A stretch of 64,000 nucleotides of DNA, taken from NCBI RefSeq assembly GCF_900111195.1, contig NZ_FOGL01000003.1:1-64000 (forward strand), read 5' to 3'. This document shows positions 55,295-62,635 of the stretch, in pieces (the first letter of the stretch is position 1; every line of letters begins with the position of its first letter). The DNA is from Gracilibacillus ureilyticus (lineage in GTDB: Bacteria > Bacillota > Bacilli > Bacillales > Amphibacillaceae). The notes under the pieces are model-generated. The model was not told where the DNA came from. It worked only from the letters and a program-made list of their open reading frames with translations, and did no database searches. A program made the position numbers and the translations under genes.

Positions 55295-55444
55295 ATGAAT
55301 AATCAATATCTATATGAGCAGTACAAACCGTTATTATTTACGATTGCGTATCAAATGTTAGGTTCTATTGCTGATGCAGAAGATATTATTCAGGATGTTT
55401 TTGTTCAATTAATTGTAATGAATCCGGATAAATTAGCTGCAACA
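55295..55444 (+). pseudogene. ECF41-type sigma factor gene, N-terminal remnant
   Basis: Residues MNNQYLYEQYKPLLFTIAYQ and MLGSIADAEDIIQDVFVQL are the start of sigma region 2 of an ECF factor of the SigJ/ECF41 kind. After about 41 residues the likeness stops; regions 2.3-4 and the SnoaL-like C-terminal domain are missing. The open frame continues through a promoter and into the next gene, giving a false 215-residue chimera. The ribosome site is intact (GGGGAAATA). This looks like deletion of most of the sigma gene. Confidence 0.82.
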
Positions 55445-55471
55445 TGTCACAAATCCTCCTTTCACATTGTC
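55445..55471 (+). promoter_or_regulatory. ECF41-type promoter of the carboxymuconolactone-decarboxylase gene
   Basis: TGTCACA (55445-55451), 16 bases, TGTC (55468-55471), 33 bases before the start codon. The known ECF41 target is TGTCACA-N16-CGTC, found ahead of carboxymuconolactone-decarboxylase genes. Only the first base of the -10 differs. Confidence 0.82.
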
Positions 55472-55504
55472 TTAATAGTGAAAGATAAAAAGGGAGGAAT
55501 TATA

Positions 55505-55942
55505 ATGGGACCAAGAACTAATTATATGGAGACAGCACCGGAATTAGTCAGGCTTATCGGTCAATTGGAAATGTACAAAAACCAGACAGGATTTGATAAG
55601 AAGTTAATCGAATTAATAAAAATCCGGGCCTCACAAATTAACAATTGTGCATTTTGTATAAACATGCATACAAAAGATGCAAGGAAATTAGGCGAGACGG
55701 AGCAGAGACTCTACTGTCTGAGCGCTTGGCATGAAACTGATTTTTACTCAGAAGAAGAAAAGGCCGCACTCGAATTAACAGAAGCGGTGACAATGATTTC
55801 CTCAAATGGTGTGTCTGATCAGGTGTATGAAAAAGTCCGCCAGCATTTTGACGAAAAGCAGTATATCGATTTAGTTGGATTAATTATCACCATTAATTGC
55901 TGGAATCGACTATCGATTGCGAATAATAATGTACCAGAATGA
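55505..55942 (+). CDS. Carboxymuconolactone decarboxylase/AhpD-like protein
   Basis: A 145-residue helical protein. The redox motif is NNCAFCINMHTKDARKLGET (C-x2-C-x3-H), typical of AhpD-type alkylhydroperoxidase proteins. The start at 55505 with AGGGAGG seven bases upstream is clearly preferred to the longer chimeric frame from 55295. Such genes are the standard partners of ECF41 sigma factors; an ECF41 promoter lies directly upstream. Likely role is peroxide or electrophile detoxification. Confidence 0.92.
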   Translation: MGPRTNYMETAPELVRLIGQLEMYKNQTGFDKKLIELIKIRASQINNCAFCINMHTKDARKLGETEQRLYCLSAWHETDFYSEEEKAALELTEAVTMISSNGVSDQVYEKVRQHFDEKQYIDLVGLIITINCWNRLSIANNNVPE

Positions 55943-56044
55943 GGAAGATTCAATTGCTCTTTCTCGCTCCTATAATTTTGGTGAACCATCTATTTTGCAT
56001 ATCAAGGAGACAACTATTAATATGAAGAGAAAGAGGTGATGTAA

Positions 56045-56602
56045 ATGAAAACGGAAAAGCAATATTTCGAGGAAGGTAAATCTATTCAGGCATACATGGA
56101 GGAAATGAGCACATTAAAACAGGAAAGTATGAAAGTTTACGAAGAATTTCAGCTTCCTGATGATGAACTCATACAGTTATTGAAACAGCATCCACTAAAC
56201 TTTTTAGTGATCACAGAAGACTGGTGTGGAGATGCGATGATGATTAATCCGGTCATTCGAAAAGTGGCAGAGGCTGCAAATATCGATGCAAGAGTTACAT
56301 TACGAGATGAAGATACAGAGCTAATTGACCGTCACCTTACCAATGGAGGAAGGGCAATTCCGATTGTTCTCATACTGGATGACGAAGGAAATTTAATTGG
56401 TAAATGGGGGCCAAGGGCTCCGGAGGTTCAGCAGATAGTTGATGAATTTCGCTCTGAATTACCTGCTAAAGAAGATCCTCAATTCCAAGAAAAACAAAAA
56501 GAGATGATTTCCACACTAACAGGAAGATATGTTAATGAGCCTCAACTTTGGGCATATGTTTATGACAGCTTTAAGGATACTTTACTTCATTTGATAAAGT
56601 GA
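56045..56602 (+). CDS. Thioredoxin-fold protein with a single active-site cysteine
   Basis: A 185-residue protein of the thioredoxin superfamily. The active-site loop is FLVITEDWCGDAMMINPVIR, where W-C-G-D lacks the second cysteine of C-x2-C; the cis-proline is in GGRAIPIVLILDDEG. It cannot act as a dithiol oxidoreductase by itself, but may act in a monothiol way. Common in bacilli, role unknown. AGAGGTGATGTAA precedes the start. Confidence 0.85.
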   Translation: MKTEKQYFEEGKSIQAYMEEMSTLKQESMKVYEEFQLPDDELIQLLKQHPLNFLVITEDWCGDAMMINPVIRKVAEAANIDARVTLRDEDTELIDRHLTNGGRAIPIVLILDDEGNLIGKWGPRAPEVQQIVDEFRSELPAKEDPQFQEKQKEMISTLTGRYVNEPQLWAYVYDSFKDTLLHLIK

Positions 56603-56642
56603 GGCTGCTGATCTGCAGCATATTCAGAAAGTAACTTAAATA

Positions 56643-56680
56643 GTAATCAAGGCTGCTTATTAGGGAAGCAGCCTTGGTTA
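56643..56680. terminator. Bidirectional terminator
   Basis: GTAATCAAGGCTGCTT / AAGCAGCCTTGGTTAC, 16 positions with one mismatch and one G-T, between convergent genes. Confidence 0.82.
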
Positions 56681-56689
56681 CATTAACAG

Positions 56690-57277
56690 TTATTTTTTAA
56701 TTTTACTAAAATAATGATAAATTTTATTCAATTTTTGATCATGCTTCCCATTACTGTTCTCCATACTGCCAAATTCAAAAAACTTCACTTTGCTAATCCC
56801 CACAAAATTTAAAGTTGCTTTCTTTATTAAAGCTTTATGAGCATTATTTAATAAGAAAAATGGATAAAAGGCAGGACCTTTCATTGTTGAAACGCAAACT
56901 GCAGTTTTTCCTTTCAGTAACCCTTCTGCGGAATATTTCCCTTTATCTTTATAGGCAAAATTAGAGGCTAATACCTGATCAAAATATCCAAGTAACATTG
57001 CTGGCGGTCTTCCCCACCATATAGGATAAACAAACACTAGCTTATCTGCCCATACAATTTGTTTTCTATATTCCTCCATCTCAGGATCCTTGTGCATATC
57101 ACGTCTCCTTTTCTGGTCATTGAAAGCAAGTGCTGGGTTAAATTTCTCTTCGTATAAATCTATCACCTTAATTTGCTTAATTCTCTCATTAGCTTTGGAA
57201 CCTTCCATAACTTTCTGTAAGAAGTCATAACATAAGCTATGATGATTAGGGTGTGTATAAACAATTAATACATTCAT
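56690..57277 (-). CDS. Flavodoxin-fold NAD(P)H:quinone reductase (MdaB/KefF-like)
   Basis: A 195-residue protein. MNVLIVYTHPNHHSLCYDFL starts the flavodoxin-like fold and binds FMN/FAD phosphate; VFVYPIWWGRPPAMLLGYFD and FAYKDKGKYSAEGLLKGKTA are family marks. It reduces quinones by two electrons, avoiding semiquinone radicals. Divergent from a marR gene with two shared operator-like boxes, so it is likely induced by quinones or electrophiles. Confidence 0.9.
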   Translation of the reverse strand: MNVLIVYTHPNHHSLCYDFLQKVMEGSKANERIKQIKVIDLYEEKFNPALAFNDQKRRRDMHKDPEMEEYRKQIVWADKLVFVYPIWWGRPPAMLLGYFDQVLASNFAYKDKGKYSAEGLLKGKTAVCVSTMKGPAFYPFFLLNNAHKALIKKATLNFVGISKVKFFEFGSMENSNGKHDQKLNKIYHYFSKIKK

Positions 57278-57294
57278 TCATTCACCTCACTTAG

Positions 57295-57346
57295 TTATCA
57301 TTTGATAATAATATAACGCTTTTTATAAATAGTTGTCAATTGATAA
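57295..57346. promoter_or_regulatory. Pair of MarR-type operator boxes
   Basis: TTATCA-TT-TGATAA (57295-57308) and TTGTCA-AT-TGATAA (57333-57346), both dyads, 38 bp apart, in the divergent intergenic region between the quinone reductase and marR genes. Confidence 0.7.
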
Positions 57347-57393
57347 TTGTTATTTGTTAACTATTTTGTTATTTTGTAATGGAGGTGAAAACA

Positions 57394-57831
57394 ATGGAAC
57401 AGCATTCATTTTTTGAAAACTTTATAGCGTTTACTGCAAGTGTTCACCGTGTAACCCATGAATTAACAATCGATTGTATCCCTGATAACATAACCCCAGT
57501 TCAATACAGTATTATGGAACTCATAGCGGTCAGTGACCCATTGACATTAAGTCAAATAAGTGATTGTCTGCGCATTTCCCTTCCGAACGCAAGCCGTGAG
57601 GTTAGAAAATTAAATGAAAAGAAACTTCTCAAAAAGACTGGCGATTTAAATGATAGAAGGAAGCAGTATATTCAACTATCTCAGCAAGGAGAAAAGATAA
57701 TGAGTGGTATATTTGAATGTATTAAAGAGAGACTTCAAAAAAGATTGAACGGCATTTCTGAAGAGGAATTAAAACAAGGGGAACGTGCAATGAGTGTATT
57801 GATGGATAATGTGTTTGCAGAAGATAATTAA
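57394..57831 (+). CDS. MarR-family regulator
   Basis: A 145-residue winged-helix protein. The DNA-binding part is LTLSQISDCLRISLPNASRE and LLKKTGDLNDRRKQYIQLSQ (wing with D-x-R-R), framed by dimerisation helices. Two cysteines (residues about 33 and 64) might sense oxidants. Start at 57394 with GGAGGTG; an ATG at 57379 lies within that region. Divergent from the quinone reductase gene, which it probably represses. Confidence 0.92.
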   Translation: MEQHSFFENFIAFTASVHRVTHELTIDCIPDNITPVQYSIMELIAVSDPLTLSQISDCLRISLPNASREVRKLNEKKLLKKTGDLNDRRKQYIQLSQQGEKIMSGIFECIKERLQKRLNGISEEELKQGERAMSVLMDNVFAEDN

Positions 57832-57840
57832 AAAGGTAAC

Positions 57841-57878
57841 CTGAGTCTGGGTGAGCAGGACTCAGATCAATTTTTTTA
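57841..57878 (+). terminator. Terminator of marR
   Basis: CTGAGTC / GACTCAG followed by seven T. Confidence 0.9.
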
Positions 57879-57897
57879 GCTGGTACATCCATAACGA

Positions 57898-57938
57898 GAA
57901 AAAAAGCCTGGCATGGAATCTCAGTTCTTCGCCAGGTT
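57898..57938 (-). terminator. Terminator of the SDR gene
   Basis: Minus strand: AACCTGGC / GCCAGGCT plus seven T. Confidence 0.85.
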
Positions 57939-57949
57939 CGCTGTCATCT

Positions 57950-58732
57950 TTAATATTTATAGGACTGTCCGCCATCAATCGGAATTACTGCTGCATTAAT
58001 AAAATCTGCCTGATTGGATAACAAGAACGCAACGAGATATCCTACTTCTTCCGGTTTGCCGAAACGCTTCATTGGATTAACACTAACAAATTCCTTGCCA
58101 GCTTCCTCCCAATTTTCACCGCCAATTTGCTTTAACGATCCTTCTACCATTGGCGTCATAATCGCGCCAGGTGCTATAGCCTTAATGCTAACGCCATATT
58201 GCCCATACTCTACGCCGGAATTTCTAGTTAATCCGACAACCCCGTGTTTACTGGCAGCATAACCTGATTGATTACCAACTCCGCGTATACCTCCAACAGA
58301 GGCGGTATTTACAATAGAACCGAATCCCTGTTCCTTCATTACTTTTAATGCATGTTTCATTCCGTAAAAAACACCATTTAAATTAATGCTTACAACCCGT
58401 TCGAATTCATCGACAGTGTAGTCTTCTGTTAAGTTTTGTTTTCCTTCAATCCCTGCGTTATTAAAGAACCCATCAATCTTACCAAACTTATCTACTGTTA
58501 TCTCGATATATTTTTTTACGTCCTCTTCATTTGTTACATTGGCTTCAACTAATTCAATCGTTGTGTCTGGTGCATGAGATAGAATCTCGTTTTTGCTTTC
58601 TTCTAAGCCATCTTTGTTCACATCAACGAGTATTAGTGTTGCTCCTTCTTTTGCGATTTGAAGTGCGGTTGCTCTACCGAGACCTGACCCACCGCCGGTT
58701 ATAATCACTACTTTTTCCTGAAAACGTGTCAC
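57950..58732 (-). CDS. Classical SDR oxidoreductase
   Basis: A 260-residue short-chain dehydrogenase. VVIITGGGSGLGRATALQIA (TGxxxGxG cofactor site), an aspartate after the second strand (LILVDVN) favouring NAD, NNAG, catalytic Ser in GSIVNTASVGG and Y-x3-K in SGYAASKHGVVGLTRN. The substrate cannot be read. Start is GTG at 58732 with AAAGGAGG eight bases upstream; the ATG at 58762 lacks a ribosome site. Confidence 0.9.
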   Translation of the reverse strand: MTRFQEKVVIITGGGSGLGRATALQIAKEGATLILVDVNKDGLEESKNEILSHAPDTTIELVEANVTNEEDVKKYIEITVDKFGKIDGFFNNAGIEGKQNLTEDYTVDEFERVVSINLNGVFYGMKHALKVMKEQGFGSIVNTASVGGIRGVGNQSGYAASKHGVVGLTRNSGVEYGQYGVSIKAIAPGAIMTPMVEGSLKQIGGENWEEAGKEFVSVNPMKRFGKPEEVGYLVAFLLSNQADFINAAVIPIDGGQSYKY

Positions 58733-58901
58733 CTCAAATTCCTCCTTTTCTGCTAAATTCATTACTTAATATGCTAAAATAATATCTATCTATACTAATT
58801 AGAATAAATATACAACCGCTCTTCATTCAGTGAAACATTGAATCAATAGACAGAATCTACATATTTCATGCTATAAAAACTTCTAAAAAGAGGTGAGCTA
58901 T

Positions 58902-59510
58902 ATGGCAATATTTTTTGTGCGGCATGGTAAAGATGATGAAAGTTATCGCGGTGGGTGGAGCCAACGTGGGCTTATAGCAGAGGGAATCGAACAGTCACGA
59001 AAATTAGGAAGCTACTTGGCGGGGAAGAATGACGATTTTAAAATTACGCGGATCATATCCAGTGATTTGACTCGCGCGTTGGAAACGGCAGAATGTATTA
59101 CTGATCATCTCCCGTTAGAAATAGAACATTCTGAAAAATGGCGTGAAACAAATAATGGAGTTTTAGCTGGAATGGCAAACGAAGAAGCAAATCTTAAATA
59201 TCCAGGTCTATATTTTAGCAGTTTAGCTATGGATGAGAAGTATCCAGGGGGAGACAGTCCAAATGAGACCTATTCAAGAATAAAGCAAGTATGGGAAGAT
59301 ATATGTGAGGAACATAAGGAGAACGAGGGAGAAAATATTTTGATCATTACACATGGCGGGGTAATTAATATCGTTTATCACCTTTTGAAAGGTTTAGAGT
59401 GGACGAATAAAACTTCACGGTTCCCTGTTACATATACAAGTATTCATGCTGTAGAATTTCAAAATAAATCCTGGTGCTTAACTAAAGAAAATGAAACAAA
59501 TCATCTGTAA
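58902..59510 (+). CDS. Histidine phosphatase (phosphoglycerate-mutase-like)
   Basis: A 202-residue protein. The catalytic R-H-G is in MAIFFVRHGKDDESYRGGWS; ISSDLTRALETAECI and WRETNNGVLAGMAN give the substrate Arg and Glu; ILIITHGGVINIVYHLLKG holds the second His. Substrate unknown. AGAGGTGAG is before the ATG at 58902. Confidence 0.9.
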   Translation: MAIFFVRHGKDDESYRGGWSQRGLIAEGIEQSRKLGSYLAGKNDDFKITRIISSDLTRALETAECITDHLPLEIEHSEKWRETNNGVLAGMANEEANLKYPGLYFSSLAMDEKYPGGDSPNETYSRIKQVWEDICEEHKENEGENILIITHGGVINIVYHLLKGLEWTNKTSRFPVTYTSIHAVEFQNKSWCLTKENETNHL

Positions 59511-59628
59511 CAGATAGCTTCTAAGCCCCGGAAGGAGCAATTAATATAAGGTCAGATGACTTTTTTTAGTAAAAACCTGACCTAATAGAAGTCTTCTGAT
59601 TCATTGGAATATAAGGGGGATTGATCCA

Positions 59629-60006
59629 ATGGTGTATTTATTAATTGGATTAGCCGGGTTTATTGGGGCGGTACTTAGATATTTAGTTGGGCTGCCTTTT
59701 AGTAGTGAAGAGGCCGTGTTTCCTTTTGGAACATTAATCGCTAATTTAGCAGGAAGCTTTATATTAGCATACTTAACAAATATTCTATTTAAAAAGTGGC
59801 CTATCCCGGCAAATATACAAACAGCCCTTGCTACAGGACTAATCGGGTCATTTACAACATTCTCGACACTTAGTGTAGAAATGGTGACACTATTACAGCA
59901 CAATAAAACTTTATTAGCATTTATTTATTTTGTAATAAGCTTATTCGGTGGTTTATGGATGAGCAGATTGGGATTTTGCAAAAGGATAGAGGTGAAAAAG
60001 GCATGA
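59629..60006 (+). CDS. crcB: Fluoride exporter CrcB/Fluc, first subunit
   Basis: A 125-residue membrane protein with four helices. Family motifs: GFIGAVLRYLVGL, FPFGTLIANLAGSFILAYLT, the central TGLIGSFTTFSTLSVEMVTL with the F-T-T-F-S-T sequence lining the pore. In many Firmicutes two different CrcB genes lie in tandem and form a heterodimeric channel. The stop overlaps the next start (ATGA). No fluoride riboswitch was found upstream. Confidence 0.95.
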   Translation: MVYLLIGLAGFIGAVLRYLVGLPFSSEEAVFPFGTLIANLAGSFILAYLTNILFKKWPIPANIQTALATGLIGSFTTFSTLSVEMVTLLQHNKTLLAFIYFVISLFGGLWMSRLGFCKRIEVKKA

Positions 60007-60371
60007 CACTTACTTCTGTTTTGTTAGTGGGGACGGGTGGTTTTTTTGGTGCAATCAGTCGTTATGCTATTAGTCAGATAATTAATAAAAAAAATACCTC
60101 CCGTATACCTATAGCGACAGTTATCGTCAATTTAACCGGCTCTTTTTTATTAGGTATTATTATCGGAGTTGGTCTGAATAACATGATAACACTTTTATTG
60201 GGGACAGGATTTATGGGTGCTTTTACGACGTTCTCCACCTTTAAGCTCGAAGCTGTCCATCTCCATATAAACAAAAGGAAAAGAGAATTTATCTACTCTC
60301 AGTTGATTTGTTATGCTGGGGGTATTAGTTTAGCTTTTATCGGAATGATGATAGGAAATTATTTCTCCTGA
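60003..60371 (+). CDS. crcB: Fluoride exporter CrcB/Fluc, second subunit
   Basis: A 122-residue membrane protein with GGFFGAISRYAISQIIN, IATVIVNLTGSFLLGIIIGV and TGFMGAFTTFSTFKLEAVHL. Start ATG at 60003 within the last codons of the first subunit (GAGGTG upstream), so the two are translationally coupled. The longer frame from 59955 is not credible. Together the two subunits should make an antiparallel dual-topology channel. Confidence 0.95.
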   Translation: MTLTSVLLVGTGGFFGAISRYAISQIINKKNTSRIPIATVIVNLTGSFLLGIIIGVGLNNMITLLLGTGFMGAFTTFSTFKLEAVHLHINKRKREFIYSQLICYAGGISLAFIGMMIGNYFS

Positions 60372-60454
60372 TAATCAACATAAGAGCCTTTTCCTATTGT
60401 ATCTGTTATAATTGCTAAAAATGTAAACGGTTAACAAAGAAGGGATGAGTATAA

Positions 60455-61255
60455 TTGCCGCAAATTACAATGACCTTTCCTGAGGGGAAAAATAAAGTAG
60501 TTACAATGAGCTATGATGATGGAAAAGCTGCTGACCGTCGTCTTGTCGAAATTTTTAATAAGAATGGGATTAAAGGTACCTTTCACCTGAATTCCGGCCT
60601 GCTTGGACAAGGGGACAGGATCCCGAGAGAAGAAATTGCTGAATTATTTCAAGGCCATGAAGTGTCCGCACATACGGTCACACACCCAACAATAGCTAGG
60701 TCACCAAAAGCCCAGTTAATTGAAGAGGTGTTTTTTGACCGGAAGATGTTAGAGGAAATAGTGGGTTACACTGTACGGGGTATGTCCTATCCGAACGGTT
60801 CCTACAATCAATCAATTAAAGAACTGCTTCCACATCTAGGAATTGAATATTCACGTACGGTAAACAGTACAGAAAGCTTTGCCATGCCCGATGACTTACT
60901 GGAATGGAATCCCACCTGTCATCATAATAGAAATCTAATGAAGTTAGCAGAGGATTTTGTTCAGCTGCATAAAACTCAATATTTGTATATGTTTTATGTA
61001 TGGGGCCACAGTTATGAATTTGACCATGATGAAAATTGGAATCTTATCGAAGATTTCTGTACGTTTATCGGCAATCGTGAGGATATCTGGTATGCTGCCA
61101 ATATTGAAATCGTTGATTATTTAAATGCTTTTCAAAACCTTAGATTTTCAGCGGATAGCCAGTTTGTTTATAACCCTTCCGTGATGTCTGTATGGTTAAA
61201 TGTTGAGGGGAAATTCCTTGAGGTTAAAGGCGGGGAGAATACTAGACTAACATAA
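60455..61255 (+). CDS. Polysaccharide deacetylase family protein
   Basis: A 266-residue NodB-fold protein without signal peptide. VVTMSYDDGKAADRRLVEIF has the S-Y-D-D-G motif 1, GHEVSAHTVTHPTIARSP motif 2 with the metal histidines, and RGMSYPNGSYNQSIKELLPH motif 3. It would remove N-acetyl groups from an intracellular or released sugar polymer. TTG start at 60455 with GAAGGGATGAG. Just upstream, TGTAAACGGTTAACA (60422) resembles a cre site with one extra base. Confidence 0.9.
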   Translation: MPQITMTFPEGKNKVVTMSYDDGKAADRRLVEIFNKNGIKGTFHLNSGLLGQGDRIPREEIAELFQGHEVSAHTVTHPTIARSPKAQLIEEVFFDRKMLEEIVGYTVRGMSYPNGSYNQSIKELLPHLGIEYSRTVNSTESFAMPDDLLEWNPTCHHNRNLMKLAEDFVQLHKTQYLYMFYVWGHSYEFDHDENWNLIEDFCTFIGNREDIWYAANIEIVDYLNAFQNLRFSADSQFVYNPSVMSVWLNVEGKFLEVKGGENTRLT

Positions 61256-61282
61256 GATGCAGAAGGCGTAGCCCTCTGCATC
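61256..61282. terminator. Bidirectional terminator
   Basis: GATGCAGAAGGC / GCCCTCTGCATC between convergent genes. Confidence 0.8.
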
Positions 61283-61289
61283 CATTTCA

Positions 61290-61892
61290 TTATTTTTTCT
61301 TCTTATAGTAAATGACAACTGTAGCTATCAGCCCGATAAATATACATAGATAAGCCACATTTGAATAAGTATCCATCCATGAAGAGATATGTTCCCAATT
61401 CTCACCTAACATAGCACCGGTCATTATTAAAATGATATTCCAAATTACTGTACCAATTATTGTGAAAACAAGGAATATCCAAATATTCATTTTTGCCATT
61501 CCAGCAGGTATAGAAATTAAGCTGCGGACCAACGGAATCATTCGACAGAAGAGAATGGTCCAATATCCATACTTCGCGAACCATTCATCTGCTTTTGCCA
61601 AGTCTTTATTGGAAATGCGAAGGATATGCCCCCACCTATCAATTATTTTTTCTAATTTGTTTACTTTGAGGAGAAGCCCAATTCCATAAAGAGCTATCGC
61701 GCCTACAACTGAACCGAATGTGGATGCAGTAATAACTCCAACAATAGTTAAACTGGAGTAGGTTGTCATAAAGCCGCTAAATGGAAGTACGATTTCAGAA
61801 GGAATAGGCGGAAATATATTTTCGACAGCCATCATAAAGAAAATGCCCCAATAGCCATATTCCTCCATTATATTAGTTATAAGGTTTTCCAT
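61290..61892 (-). CDS. DedA-family membrane protein
   Basis: A 200-residue protein with about five helices. DedA marks: ENIFPPIPSEIVLPFSGFMT near the start, GSVVGAIALYGIG, and FCRMIPLVRSLISIPAGMAK (F/Y-x-R-x(2)-P-x-x-R). Members such as UptA translocate undecaprenyl phosphate across the membrane. Start at 61892 after GGAGGAGAC. Confidence 0.93.
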   Translation of the reverse strand: MENLITNIMEEYGYWGIFFMMAVENIFPPIPSEIVLPFSGFMTTYSSLTIVGVITASTFGSVVGAIALYGIGLLLKVNKLEKIIDRWGHILRISNKDLAKADEWFAKYGYWTILFCRMIPLVRSLISIPAGMAKMNIWIFLVFTIIGTVIWNIILIMTGAMLGENWEHISSWMDTYSNVAYLCIFIGLIATVVIYYKKKK

Positions 61893-61936
61893 AGTCTCCT
61901 CCATCTTAAGAAATAATTATAGATTAAGTGGGCTCT

Positions 61937-62119
61937 TTATTTGATAATTTCACTCCAGGTATTTATCATATCCCATGAGAAACCAGGCAGTTTTGATAGT
62001 GTGTCATTCGCTCCTGATATTTCACCAGCAATATATACAGAACCAAAGAAGATTATGCAAATAAACAGAATTGCTGCATAACATTCTATGACTTGTTTAA
62101 AGTTACTATTACTTTTCAT
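61937..62119 (-). CDS. Small single-helix membrane protein
   Basis: A 60-residue open frame: MKSNSNFKQ, then a hydrophobic helix YAAILFICIIFFGSVYIAGE and a short polar C-terminus. GAAGGAG is 14 bases before the ATG, rather far. No family recognised. It lies just upstream of the dedA gene on the same strand, so co-transcription is possible. Confidence 0.5.
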   Translation of the reverse strand: MKSNSNFKQVIECYAAILFICIIFFGSVYIAGEISGANDTLSKLPGFSWDMINTWSEIIK

Positions 62120-62245
62120 TTTGAAGTTTAAATCTCCTTCTCTAATTATTGTACATGAAAAAATAAACCTTAGAAAACTGAATCAGATTTTAAAAAGTAT
62201 GAAAAATATGCCTAGAGACTAGACAAACGAAGGAATTATAAGTGA

Positions 62246-62575
62246 TTAGAGGTAATTGGAGGAATGCTGAATAACACTGCAATTTCGCAGCATTTGATAA
62301 TTTGTATAAATCATACGGGACGACAGCCTGTTTAAGTGCGCATCATTACTTATAATGGAAGTGTTAACAGCTTTCATTGTCGCCGCGGATTTTGACTTTT
62401 GAATATTATATGATGCATGTTCTGTGATTACATCATCATAAACTGCTAGTTCCTGTGCCGATACAATTATTTCACTGTCATTACCAGCTATAGACCGCAC
62501 CTCGTGTGCCGGGTTAATAAGTGTAGTTGACGTAACAAGTAATGACAATATAAAAAGCAAAAGGGCATTTCGCAT
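62246..62575 (-). CDS. Small exported hypothetical protein
   Basis: A 109-residue protein with a signal peptide (MRNALLLFILSLLVTSTTLI, cleavage probably near PAHEV). The remainder is polar with Ser/Asn-rich parts and has one cysteine. GGAGGTGA nine bases before ATG is a strong ribosome site. I do not recognise a family; no partner gene is evident. Confidence 0.6.
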   Translation of the reverse strand: MRNALLLFILSLLVTSTTLINPAHEVRSIAGNDSEIIVSAQELAVYDDVITEHASYNIQKSKSAATMKAVNTSIISNDAHLNRLSSRMIYTNYQMLRNCSVIQHSSNYL

Positions 62576-62635
62576 TTAGGATTCACCTCCATTCACTTAT
62601 TAGTATAAATAAGGGTAAAGAAAAAGTAAATTCTC

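Noticed and set aside
55295-55942. A single 215-residue sigma-CMD fusion protein
   Set aside because: The frame is continuous by chance through a promoter; the CMD part has its own ribosome site and start at 55505.
59511-59628. Fluoride riboswitch ahead of crcB
   Set aside because: Conserved pieces of that riboswitch are absent; only a weak AGGTCAG/CTGACCT hairpin is present.
60422-60436. cre site before the polysaccharide deacetylase gene
   Set aside because: TGTAAACGGTTAACA has one base too many for the consensus, so it was noted but not listed as a feature.
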